Of a stretch of DNA of 64,000 bases, positions 33,403-41,027 are shown piece by piece. A model generated the notes under the pieces. The model was not told the DNA's origin. It ran no database searches and saw only the letters and a program-made list of their open reading frames with translations. Position 1 is the stretch's first letter. The number at the start of each line of letters is the position of its first letter. A program made the position numbers and the translations under genes. Source of the stretch: DASTCZ01 sp963704455 (lineage in GTDB: Bacteria; Acidobacteriota; Terriglobia; Acidiferrales; UBA7541). Location: positions 310,001 to 374,000 of the forward strand of contig OY969905.1 of assembly GCA_963704455.1 (NCBI GenBank), given 5' to 3'.

Positions 33403-35886
33403 ATGAAGGCCTTCTTCTTTCCTATGGCGGACTACACCACCACGGTAACTCCTCCGCGCTCGGTCCCTATCGAGCTCGCGCGCTATTCGCCCGAATTGCC
33501 GATGACCACGCTCGTCGTCGGCGTGGACAACATCCACCATGACGTGTATCTCAGCCCGGCGTTTTATGAGGCCACGCGCGTATTTCTGTTCGACCTGATC
33601 CGGCAGACGGTTAATCTTTCGCACTTCCCCGGATTCGAACGCAAGCCCATGCGCGCGCCGGAGGCCGCTTCATTTCGCAGGATGCTCGGGGAGTTGCTTC
33701 AGGCGTCGCTTACCCGCGCAAAGTTCGAGAAAAACGTTGAGCGCGACATTTTGCTGCGGGTTTCCTTGCTGCATTTCTTCGCAAAAGAGACCGTCACCCG
33801 CTTCTCCGATTTACTTCTCGAGGCCAAGGAAGGCATTCGCGCCCGCGGCTCTTATTTTGAACGCAGCGAGCAGGCGCATGTCCTGAAATCGCGCCTCGCG
33901 GAAATTCAGGCGGGTCGCCGCGATGTATATCGACAAATTGGCCAGCATCTCTATCAGATCTGGAACGAAATTGAAGAGACTTCGGTGGCGCGCTCGCGCA
34001 AGGCCCTTTTTGGCGACGAAGCCGCCGGAGCCTACGAAATTCTGAATAATCGGCTTATTTTTGTGGATGGCGGCCGTGACGACCGGCTTTATCTCGAACA
34101 TTACGTCTTGCTCGGTAACTATCAAAAGGATCCCGACAGATTCGAGATTATTGATCATTTGATGCTCGACCTTTTGCGCGAGCATGTTCTCCCGGGCGAA
34201 CCGGCGGCCCATTCCACGGGCGCCGCGCAATCGCATTCCGGACTTGTGGAATCAGCGGTTCGGATGAGGGCGGACCTCGAGCGTCTTGATACCGAGCGCG
34301 AGGATCTCTTTCGCCGCTTGGAGCGCAGCGAAGATTTGCTCGGGCGCATGCTGCGCAGGGAAGACCCAGCGGACATTCGCGCCGCTCTTACCGATGTGGA
34401 TCGCCGCCGCGCATTCCTGCAGGAAAAGCTCGACCTGCTCGCGCCGCAAATTGATTCCGCCCGCCAGAAAAAAGATTTTCTCGACGTGCAGCACCAGACC
34501 AAGCTTGACGATTACCTCGACGAGCCCGCCAATGCGCGGCGCCTCTTCGACAACACCTCCGGGGGCGGCAGCGCTGAATTCCGAGGACAGCTTCTCGATG
34601 AACTTCTTGCGCGTCTCGAACGCCAGGGAATCCTTTTCTCTGTCCTCGCGAGCTACGAGCTTCGCAACCTCCACCACGAATACTGCCCGCCACTGCACTT
34701 GCAACAATTGCGGAAAGCGCTGGTTTCCCGGGACGACCTGAAGCGCGCTGAAGACGTCTTGAAACAATTCCCTGCAAAGCAGTTTTCGCTCAAGCGGCTG
34801 GAAGATGCGTCGCGCCGCCTGAACCGCCTTTCCCGCGAGGAGCAACGCGGGCTCGTCCTCCGTTTCGCGGAAGATTTCATGCGTCTTCGCCGCGACCTGC
34901 ACGACTATCAGCGGCTCACGACCGCCATGGAGCGCGTCAATCTGATCCATGACGACCGTACGCGCGATCTTTCGCGCTTGAACCGCACCCTTTACGAATT
35001 CTTGCTTCCCGAAGAAGACCGTCCCGAGGAAGACCACGTCGTCTCGCATGCCGTTATCAAAGCCGATGTCCGCGGCTCAACCAAGATGACTCAGGAGCTT
35101 CTCTCGCGCGGCTTGAACCCTGCTTCGCACCTGAGCCTGAACCTTTACGAGCCCGTCCAGCGCGTGCTCGAGCGCTACGGGGCGTCAAAGGTGTTCATCG
35201 AAGGCGATGCCATTGTCATGGCGATTTACGAGACAGAGTCCAACCGCTCACGCCAGCGCGCGGTCGCAAAATCTTGCCTGCTTTCGCGCCACATCGTCGG
35301 CATCGCTGCCGCCTATAACGAGCGCAGCGAAGCGGGTGACCTGCCCCGCCTCGAACTGGGGGTCGGCGTGGCGTTTCAAGGTTCGCCGCCCACCTACTGG
35401 ATGGACAACGATTCGCGCATCATGATTTCGCGCGCGCTGAATCTTTCCGATCGCCTTTCGAGCTGCTCGAAAGCCGTGCGACGTCTGCTTGGCAATCACG
35501 GTTCGCCATTCCGGCTTTTCGTTTTCCAGACCACCATGGAAGGCGCAACTGAAGAGGAGCTCGATGAATTTTTGCTTCGTTACAACCTGAATGGCATTGA
35601 ACTCAACGAAGAAGGCTTCCAAAAGCTCTCGGAAGAGATTTCTCTCGGTCCTCTCGAAGCTGAATGCAAGATGCCCTGGGGACGCGAGCGCGTCACTTTT
35701 TATTCCGGTTTAGTTCCGGTCGGGGAGACCCTCGAGCCCTTGCTCATCCGAAAAGGATTTGTTCGTCAGCTCCTGCCTGATGGAAAGATCGGCGCAGCCG
35801 GTACGCGTGCATACTACGAGGTCTGCACAAATTTTGATCTGCCCGGCTCGGTAAGTTTGGGAAATCAAGATGCGCGTAAACGGTGA
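33403..35886 (+). CDS. Large protein with C-terminal class III cyclase-like domain
   Basis: An 827-residue protein with no signal peptide or membrane helix. Residues 1 to about 530 are helical and charged, with coiled-coil stretches around 280-370 and 460-520, and match no family I know. From about residue 548 a nucleotide-cyclase homology domain can be read: KADVRGSTKMTQELL with Asp555, SKVFIEGDAIVMAIY with Lys596 and Asp602, and ALNLSDRLSSCS with Asn680 and Arg684. These correspond to the two metal-binding Asp, the base-selecting Lys and the Asn-x3-Arg pair of class III cyclases. The spacing includes a longer insert than usual, and about 130 residues follow. An ATG seven codons in is a possible start. 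Real activity is unproven. Confidence 0.6.
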   Translation: MKAFFFPMADYTTTVTPPRSVPIELARYSPELPMTTLVVGVDNIHHDVYLSPAFYEATRVFLFDLIRQTVNLSHFPGFERKPMRAPEAASFRRMLGELLQASLTRAKFEKNVERDILLRVSLLHFFAKETVTRFSDLLLEAKEGIRARGSYFERSEQAHVLKSRLAEIQAGRRDVYRQIGQHLYQIWNEIEETSVARSRKALFGDEAAGAYEILNNRLIFVDGGRDDRLYLEHYVLLGNYQKDPDRFEIIDHLMLDLLREHVLPGEPAAHSTGAAQSHSGLVESAVRMRADLERLDTEREDLFRRLERSEDLLGRMLRREDPADIRAALTDVDRRRAFLQEKLDLLAPQIDSARQKKDFLDVQHQTKLDDYLDEPANARRLFDNTSGGGSAEFRGQLLDELLARLERQGILFSVLASYELRNLHHEYCPPLHLQQLRKALVSRDDLKRAEDVLKQFPAKQFSLKRLEDASRRLNRLSREEQRGLVLRFAEDFMRLRRDLHDYQRLTTAMERVNLIHDDRTRDLSRLNRTLYEFLLPEEDRPEEDHVVSHAVIKADVRGSTKMTQELLSRGLNPASHLSLNLYEPVQRVLERYGASKVFIEGDAIVMAIYETESNRSRQRAVAKSCLLSRHIVGIAAAYNERSEAGDLPRLELGVGVAFQGSPPTYWMDNDSRIMISRALNLSDRLSSCSKAVRRLLGNHGSPFRLFVFQTTMEGATEEELDEFLLRYNLNGIELNEEGFQKLSEEISLGPLEAECKMPWGRERVTFYSGLVPVGETLEPLLIRKGFVRQLLPDGKIGAAGTRAYYEVCTNFDLPGSVSLGNQDARKR

Positions 35887-35940
35887 CTTCCCTCCTCCCG
35901 CAATTTGTTTCGGTCCCTCGTGCACCCTATAATTCCGCAC

Positions 35941-36039
35941 GGAAGCGAAATGGGTCCGGTGACCTTCCCGGCCTTCAAAGCCGGCGACTCGTTCCTTCGC
36001 GGGGCGAGTGGTGGGTTCGACTCCCACACGCTTCCGCCA
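35941..36039 (+). tRNA. selC: Selenocysteine tRNA (anticodon TCA)
   Basis: A 99-base gene including CCA. The acceptor 5' strand GGAAGCG pairs with CGCTTCC. The D-arm has TCCGGTGACC as in known bacterial tRNA-Sec, the anticodon loop CTTCAAA carries TCA, and a long variable arm precedes the T arm GTGGG-TTCGACT-CCCAC. The closest familiar sequence is E. coli selC, which shares GGAAG, TCCGGTGA, CTTCAAA, GGTTCGACTCC and CTTCCGCCA. It serves the UGA codon in fdoG 12 kb away. The 24 bases at its 3' end are repeated at 38634-38657. Confidence 0.95.
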
Positions 36040-36247
36040 AACTACTAGGGTCAAACAACTTAGGCACCATTTCCTGTACCAATTGGCACAAGTGTACTGA
36101 TTGCCGCCCGCTCCATTGCTTCCCGCTGGCTGGACGGGCCAGTGCCTTGCGCTTGCCGCACGCCGTACAAACTCTCGCCGCCTTCAACCTTAAGTGCCGT
36201 TGGTGCCCGGTTTCCTTAGCGGGCTTTGTTGCTTTTGTTTTTGTCAT
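35975..36247 (-). CDS. Small basic CxxC protein crossing the selC junction
   Basis: Up to 90 residues starting MTKTKATKPAKETGHQRHLR, with AGGAG 6-7 bases before the ATG. It has one CTACGK zinc-ribbon-like CxxC and a possible second half in SVHLC. The last 20 or so codons (from SLAEACGS) are simply the antisense strand of selC, so the natural end is probably not present in the integrated form. In a circular form the frame would join AEACGSRKGKPNHKPFEP, read leftwards from the other junction at about 38650. It is weakly supported as a gene; if real, it would be completed only by excision. Confidence 0.4.
   Translation of the reverse strand: MTKTKATKPAKETGHQRHLRLKAARVCTACGKRKALARPASGKQWSGRQSVHLCQLVQEMVPKLFDPSSLAEACGSRTHHSPREGTSRRL
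36016..36039. repeat. Left att-like repeat inside selC
   Basis: The last 24 bases of selC, from TTCGACT in the T loop through CCA, are identical to 38634-38657. This is the tRNA-side junction (attL-like) of the island; the tRNA is intact on this side. Confidence 0.85.
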
Positions 36248-36439
36248 CGTTTTCTCCTGTGCCCTTTCCGGGCTGGGCGCAGGGTGGAGGAGAACAAGTG
36301 ATTGAAGCAACCTGCCCAACGTACTATCTTTGGAAGTTCGCAAAGTAGTTACCTCTCTAAGGTAACTGTGAAAGCACCCCCCAACGTAGGGGGCACAAGA
36401 GAACGGGCTTAGGCCGCACAATGAATGGCGGAGGCGAAA

Positions 36440-37399
36440 ATGGCGCGCAAGTTAAAGTATAGGTGCCCTGTTTGTAAGAAAACCCTCACGAAAAAGGAAT
36501 TTGAGCGTGCTTTCAAGATTCACGAAGCACAGAAAGAACACGTTGAAGCGCTCGAACGGAACGTGGCGGCAAGGGAACAGCGGTTAAAGGCTGAAAAGAA
36601 AAGAATCAAGAAAGAAGCACGCGAGGCAGAACAGAAGCGGACTAGCCGCATTGTTAGCGGGAAAGACCTGCAAATCGGCAAGCTGAGAGAGACAATAAGG
36701 GCACTCAAACGCGGGAAAACACCTCAAGAGTTCGGGCCTGAGTTTGAGGTCAAATTGGTCAAGCGCCTTCGAGCGGAGTTCACGGATGATGATATTCAAC
36801 CCACCAAAGGTGGAAGAGGTGGCGACGTATTGCATACTGTAAATGAAGGCGGCAAGGTTGCTGGCATTATCATCTATGAATGCAAATGGACACCAAGGAT
36901 CAGTGGCAGCCATGTACGACAAACGGCACAGGCCAAGGTGTCGCGGCGCGCGCAATTTGGTGTGCTGGTAACTTGCGGCACAAAACGCGGGTTCACGGGA
37001 TTGGACGAAATGTCTGGAATTATTGTGGTGGCTCCGGGGGGCGTCCTTGCATTGGCCGGGTTGCTTCGCAACCACTTAGTCGAAATGCTGCGCGCCGGGA
37101 TAGAGAAAAAGCGCAGAACGAAAATTGCCAATCAACTCCTAAAGTTCGTCAAAAGCCCCGAATTTAAGAACCCGATTGAAGAAGTTGTTCGCACTGCCGA
37201 AGACTTGAGGGAAGGCATCATGGATGAATTTGAATGGCATAAGAATGATTGGGAGAAGCGATGGAACGCATACGGTAGGATACACTGGGACGGATTCGCA
37301 ATTCAGGAAAATTTGCGGCGCGTATTTCACGGCGAGCGTCCAAAACAGATGATACGTCCGAAAGAAAGGCTGGCACTCCCGGCCCCCAGTGGTCATTGA
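36440..37399 (+). CDS. DUF2130-like PD-(D/E)XK nuclease domain protein
   Basis: A 319-residue protein with an N-terminal zinc-ribbon half (YRCPVCKKTLTKKEFERAF), a long charged coiled coil (about 25-95) and a nuclease-like domain. That domain shows PTKGGRGGDVLHTV (Asp) and IIIYECKWTPRISGSH (Glu-x-Lys), the pattern of the restriction-endonuclease-like fold seen in DUF2130 proteins. It then has HVRQTAQAKVSRRAQFGVLV. The C-terminal third is helical. The ATG at 36440 is preferred over 36425 because GGAGG lies 6 bases upstream. DUF2130 proteins are often found on mobile or defence-related islands, but the function is not established. Confidence 0.7.
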   Translation: MARKLKYRCPVCKKTLTKKEFERAFKIHEAQKEHVEALERNVAAREQRLKAEKKRIKKEAREAEQKRTSRIVSGKDLQIGKLRETIRALKRGKTPQEFGPEFEVKLVKRLRAEFTDDDIQPTKGGRGGDVLHTVNEGGKVAGIIIYECKWTPRISGSHVRQTAQAKVSRRAQFGVLVTCGTKRGFTGLDEMSGIIVVAPGGVLALAGLLRNHLVEMLRAGIEKKRRTKIANQLLKFVKSPEFKNPIEEVVRTAEDLREGIMDEFEWHKNDWEKRWNAYGRIHWDGFAIQENLRRVFHGERPKQMIRPKERLALPAPSGH

Positions 37400-37494
37400 A
37401 ACCTCATGGGCCGCACTGAAATAGTTGCGGATGTGGAACACACGGGGGCGATAATTTCGGGCCGTGGTAATATCCGCGCAAGGAGGACATAAAA

Positions 37495-37689
37495 ATGGTC
37501 AGCGCAACGGATACAAGATACAACTACAGGCTTTATGTCAGTGCAGGTACTTCAGGTCGTAACCCCGGACGAGATCAGGATTACGCTCGCACAAGAGATG
37601 AAGCGGAAGAGTTGTGTAGGAAATATGAGCAAGCGGGCTACATTGCATTTTTTGAGCCTACGGCACCGGACGGCCCCACAAGATATTAG
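37495..37689 (+). CDS. Small island protein, unknown function
   Basis: 64 residues, hydrophilic, beginning MVSATDTRYNYRLYVSAGTS. It has a middle helix RTRDEAEELCRKYEQAGYIA that looks like a small alpha/beta domain. AGGAGG lies about 8 bases upstream of the ATG, which is the main support for real coding. It is 95 bases after the nuclease-like gene and 19 before the membrane protein, in the same direction. No family recognised. Confidence 0.55.
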   Translation: MVSATDTRYNYRLYVSAGTSGRNPGRDQDYARTRDEAEELCRKYEQAGYIAFFEPTAPDGPTRY

Positions 37690-37708
37690 GCGGGAGGGGT
37701 AGCAAAAA

Positions 37709-38200
37709 ATGACCCTAAAGGAATTGCGATACAAGTTTTCCTCGCTTGAGACAATTCTAATTTATGCGCTGCGGGCTACCCTATTTGGCGGATTGGTTGC
37801 CGCCATTGCGTACTGGATATTTCTGGACAAGGGCTTATATCTGAGCCGAATTGAGTTAAGCGTTTGGCTGGGCATCATCGCTTGGGGTGGTATTGAGTTG
37901 TTCCTATACAGGCAAGCGCAACCTAGAAAAATGACATTTACCTTCGACAGACAAGTTCGGTATTGGACGTATATGTTGCCAAAACTTTCAGGCCCAGACC
38001 CGTTCGATCCGAAAACAACGCGCATTTGTATCGCTACGGGCTGGGAGAAAGAACAACTTCCAAAGCCACAGCGCGCTTATGGCATCCAGATCGTTGGGAA
38101 GGTTCATTGCGTTGTTGACAATGAGTTTTGGGTTTGGCAGGAAACATTTCCATGGGAGAAAACCGAGGACGGCGTCCTCCTCCACCCGAATGTAAGGTAG
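37709..38200 (+). CDS. Small membrane protein on the island
   Basis: 163 residues with two predicted membrane helices, at about 16-36 (ILIYALRATLFGGLVAAIAY) and 47-65 (IELSVWLGIIAWGGIELFLY). A soluble C-terminal domain follows, rich in Trp, Tyr and Phe. A GGGAGGGG site lies 7-8 bases before the ATG. No family recognised. Together with the preceding genes it probably forms one island transcript; an effector partner to the nuclease-like protein is possible but untested. Confidence 0.6.
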   Translation: MTLKELRYKFSSLETILIYALRATLFGGLVAAIAYWIFLDKGLYLSRIELSVWLGIIAWGGIELFLYRQAQPRKMTFTFDRQVRYWTYMLPKLSGPDPFDPKTTRICIATGWEKEQLPKPQRAYGIQIVGKVHCVVDNEFWVWQETFPWEKTEDGVLLHPNVR

Positions 38201-38263
38201 CCCCGGCGTGGCAGTTTGGAAGCTCCCTCTGCGGCTAATTTCGAGTGAGAATTGTCACAACTG

Positions 38264-38485
38264 CTACAGCCGACCCCCTCCGCGTTCCCTGAGACAGTAT
38301 TCGCACTTGCAGTACTTCAGATTTTGAGGGTCATCGCGCTCAATGATGTCTTGCAAGGAAGGGTCTTGCTCGAAATGCCCGCACTTCTCACAAGTGTAAG
38401 TATCCCGTCCAAGTCGCATCATTCCGCCGCAAGCAGGACATACTTCTAGTTTATGGGCTCTGTTGTGAGCGGGCCAGTCAACCAT
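38264..38485 (-). CDS. Double zinc-ribbon small protein
   Basis: 73 residues with a clear zinc ribbon, CPACGGMM...CEKCGHF, and a second Cys cluster, CKCEYC, near the C-terminus. No ribosome binding site is seen, but TATAAT lies at 38495-38500 on the minus strand, 10 bases before the ATG. The transcript may therefore start at or just before the start codon (leaderless). It is transcribed towards the other island genes. Nucleic-acid or protein binding is likely; a specific role is unknown. Confidence 0.55.
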   Translation of the reverse strand: MVDWPAHNRAHKLEVCPACGGMMRLGRDTYTCEKCGHFEQDPSLQDIIERDDPQNLKYCKCEYCLRERGGGRL

Positions 38486-38633
38486 GATTCAAGTATTATA
38501 CCGCGTGGGACAACACATTGATTTTGTAGGCGGGATTTGTGTGGCTCCGGCGCGTGTACCGTCGTGTACCAGTTGGCTTTTGCGTGTGGGTGCAACGCCG
38601 CAGGTTCAAAGGGCTTATGATTTGGTTTGCCCT

Positions 38634-38657
38634 TTCGACTCCCACACGCTTCCGCCA
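38634..38657. repeat. Right att-like repeat of the selC island
   Basis: A perfect 24-base copy of the selC 3' end (TTCGACTCCCACACGC core through CCA). Nothing upstream of it can fold into the rest of a tRNA, so it is the distal junction of an integrated element and not a gene. Confidence 0.85.
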
Positions 38658-38711
38658 TTTCAACTTAATATGTAGAATATTGCGCTGTGAATTATTGGAG
38701 GCGCAGCCGTA

Positions 38712-39950
38712 ATGGCCCCGATTCTTCTTTGGCTCATCATGGTGCTTTGCCTGCTGATCTCAGTGGTCAAGTACCTGATGGGGATCATCCTGAAGTTCTT
38801 GCACCCAAGAATAAAAATTCAAAAGGACTACTCTTATCAGCCAACCGTGAGCGTGCTGATGCCCTGCTTCAACGAGGGCAGGACGGTTTACGAGACAATC
38901 GAGAGCATCAGCAAGAGCAACTACCCAAACGACAAATTTGAAGTAATCGCGCAGGACGATTGCTCCGATGACGATAGCTACGACTGGATTCTTAAAGCGC
39001 AGCGCGACTTCTCGAACATTCGCATAACCACGGGGCGGAATGAGGTCAATAGCGGCAAGGCGCGCACGGTGTGCAATGCGCTGCACCATTCATCGGGCGA
39101 AATCATCATCTCCATCGACTCGGATTGCATCTTCCATCCGGACGCTATTCTCGAACTTACTTCCTGCTTTGCGGAGCCGCGCATCGGGTCAGTCGGCGGC
39201 AGAGTGGGAGTCAGGAACCCTAACGACAACGTAATTACTTCCATTCAAGCGATCATCTATTACGCCGCGTTCCAGGTCTACAAGATTCCCGAGAATTGGA
39301 CGCGCAGCGTCTGTTGCATCAGCGGATGCCTTTTCGCCATTCGTCGGTGGCTGCTTTTGGAGATCGAGCCCTCGATTCGAGGACGCCACTGGTTCGGTAT
39401 TCCCGTGAATCAGGGTGAAGACAGGTTTCTCACACATCAGACACTGCTGAGAGGTTACGGCACTTACATCAACAATGACGCGCTCTGCTGGACCACCGTG
39501 CCGAGCACACTCTCCATGCTAATGAAACAACAACTCCGCTGGCGCCGTAGCATCGTGCGAGATTTTTTCTACACGCTCAGGACACTGCCAAAGCATGTTT
39601 GGAAATTGCACCCCAACTCCGTGTTTACGCTGGTCCTGACCCCGCTTGGAGCGCTCGTTGCGGTTCTTGTCGTGGTAACCATGCTCACTTCGGATCCCCT
39701 GGCTTGGGCCGGGCCTGCGCCGCTAATCACAGCACTTGGAATCGCAGCCGTTCTTAGCTGGGTGATCAAGAAATATAGCGCCAGAGAGGCTCTCGTACAT
39801 CCATTGATGTTTGGCGCCTATGTATCCTGGTCGCTCGTCAGCAGTTTGTTTCTCACGCCCCTCGCTCTCTGCACAATGGATTCCGCGGACTGGGGGACTC
39901 GAACCAAAGCAGAACAACGAGAGGCAACCCTTGCCAACACCAACAGTTAA
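38712..39950 (+). CDS. Processive family 2 glycosyltransferase
   Basis: A 412-residue membrane glycosyltransferase of the hyaluronan/chitin/poly-GlcNAc synthase type. An N-terminal helix (about 5-28) precedes the catalytic domain: TVSVLMPCFNEGRTVYETIE, DDCSDDD, the metal-binding DSD in IISIDSDCIF, GEDRFLTHQTLL (ED of the acceptor site) and QQLRWRRS, the QxxRW motif of processive enzymes. C-terminal helices (about 300-395) should form the polymer channel. It begins 54 bases after the selC-island junction with GGAGG upstream. Two exported or anchored coiled-coil genes follow directly, suggesting a dedicated polysaccharide export unit. The polymer is unknown. Confidence 0.88.
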   Translation: MAPILLWLIMVLCLLISVVKYLMGIILKFLHPRIKIQKDYSYQPTVSVLMPCFNEGRTVYETIESISKSNYPNDKFEVIAQDDCSDDDSYDWILKAQRDFSNIRITTGRNEVNSGKARTVCNALHHSSGEIIISIDSDCIFHPDAILELTSCFAEPRIGSVGGRVGVRNPNDNVITSIQAIIYYAAFQVYKIPENWTRSVCCISGCLFAIRRWLLLEIEPSIRGRHWFGIPVNQGEDRFLTHQTLLRGYGTYINNDALCWTTVPSTLSMLMKQQLRWRRSIVRDFFYTLRTLPKHVWKLHPNSVFTLVLTPLGALVAVLVVVTMLTSDPLAWAGPAPLITALGIAAVLSWVIKKYSAREALVHPLMFGAYVSWSLVSSLFLTPLALCTMDSADWGTRTKAEQREATLANTNS

Positions 39951-41016
39951 TACACATTCAGCTGACATCAAGAAATCCCCGCCGAAGCAATCTCTTCACT
40001 ACAAGTTTGTAATCACGCTTTACCGCGTCTTTGCCATCATTGTGCTGTACGCCGTGCTCGCGGGCATTTTCGCGTATGCATTCGTGATGGGCTTTTACGC
40101 CATAAGCAGTTCATGGGCTGCGCCGCTCATTCTTTCCGCAGTAGACGAAAAGAGCCTCGATTTCAGGGATAAGCTCGTGACCAGCCAGCAGACGATTGAA
40201 GACCTCAAAGTTGATTCAAATAAACTGGAAAGCGCAATCAATGAGATGAAAAAGCACCGCGCCGCGCTTCTGGAGCTGGAGCCGGAATTGCGAGACGCGA
40301 TTGAGCGAGAACAAACTCACAACCACGCTACTGGCCAGGAGCTTGCCACCCTTGATCATCAGAAGAAGGCCGACAACGTGCAAACAGAAAAGGTACTGGC
40401 ACAACTAAAAGAAGTGAAGTCAAACATCAACAAAGACCTGGCTGCGGGATTAATCACGAAGGGGGACGCGGCGACACAACTGGCCGCTCTGAATCAGGCG
40501 AAGGGGGCCTATACAGACAGTAAGATTGCCGAGGTCCTGCTGACGGACAGCGTGCTGGACAAAACTACGAACGGCACCAACTCACTTGATGTTCTCGAAA
40601 AGCAAGCCGAGTTGCGATCCGAGGCCGCCCAGCTTGATGTGGCCATCAATGTTTCAGAAAAACAGCTTACGGAAGAAACACGACAAATCGATCGATTGAA
40701 ACAGGCCATCGCTACCGCCAAATTGAGTCCGTATTATCTGAACGCAACCGGGGGGCAAATGTTGTACTTCGCGTTCGTACCTTACGACAACCAAGCAAAT
40801 GCGGTAGCCGGCAGTCCGATCTATGACTGTTACCTGAATATGATCGTGTGCCGCAAGGTGGGCACGGTAAAGCAGATATTTACTGGCGAAGAAGACGCTA
40901 TCCACCCGATTTTCAAGACCCAGATTCGCGGCTTCCTAATTCTGATGAACCTGGACCATCCCGAATCCGCAAAATCGAAGACAGTGTTCCTGAGTCGCAA
41001 GCCACTCTTATTCTAA
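39931..41016 (+). CDS. Inner-membrane coiled-coil protein next to the glycosyltransferase
   Basis: 361 residues if started at the TTG at 39931, which overlaps the glycosyltransferase end by 20 bases; no ATG suits before the membrane segment. After a short cytoplasmic tail come one long hydrophobic segment (ITLYRVFAIIVLYAVLAGIF through about residue 60) and a coiled coil rich in Glu, Lys and Gln (about 75-265). A C-terminal beta-type domain follows (YFAFVPYDNQANAVAGSPIY, CRKVGTVKQIFTGEEDAIHP). The plan is like membrane-fusion or co-polymerase proteins, but sequence relatives are not recognised. The start is uncertain. Confidence 0.65.
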   Translation: MPTPTVNTHSADIKKSPPKQSLHYKFVITLYRVFAIIVLYAVLAGIFAYAFVMGFYAISSSWAAPLILSAVDEKSLDFRDKLVTSQQTIEDLKVDSNKLESAINEMKKHRAALLELEPELRDAIEREQTHNHATGQELATLDHQKKADNVQTEKVLAQLKEVKSNINKDLAAGLITKGDAATQLAALNQAKGAYTDSKIAEVLLTDSVLDKTTNGTNSLDVLEKQAELRSEAAQLDVAINVSEKQLTEETRQIDRLKQAIATAKLSPYYLNATGGQMLYFAFVPYDNQANAVAGSPIYDCYLNMIVCRKVGTVKQIFTGEEDAIHPIFKTQIRGFLILMNLDHPESAKSKTVFLSRKPLLF

Positions 41017-41027
41017 GGAGGACTAGA

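Larger units (their letters stand above)
36040..38657. mobile_element. selC-integrated island, 2.6 kb, no integrase
   Basis: DNA between the intact selC 3' end and a perfect 24-base repeat of that end. It holds a short minus-strand gene at the left junction, a DUF2130-type nuclease-like gene, two plus-strand small genes and a minus-strand zinc-ribbon gene. A/T content is visibly higher than in the flanking core genes. TGTACC-[AG]ATTGGC-like sites occur near both ends (TGTACCAATTGGCACA at 36075 and TGTACCAGTTGGC at 38565), which could be recombinase-binding sites. No integrase is encoded, so the element is either a remnant or is mobilised by an enzyme supplied from elsewhere. Confidence 0.75.
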
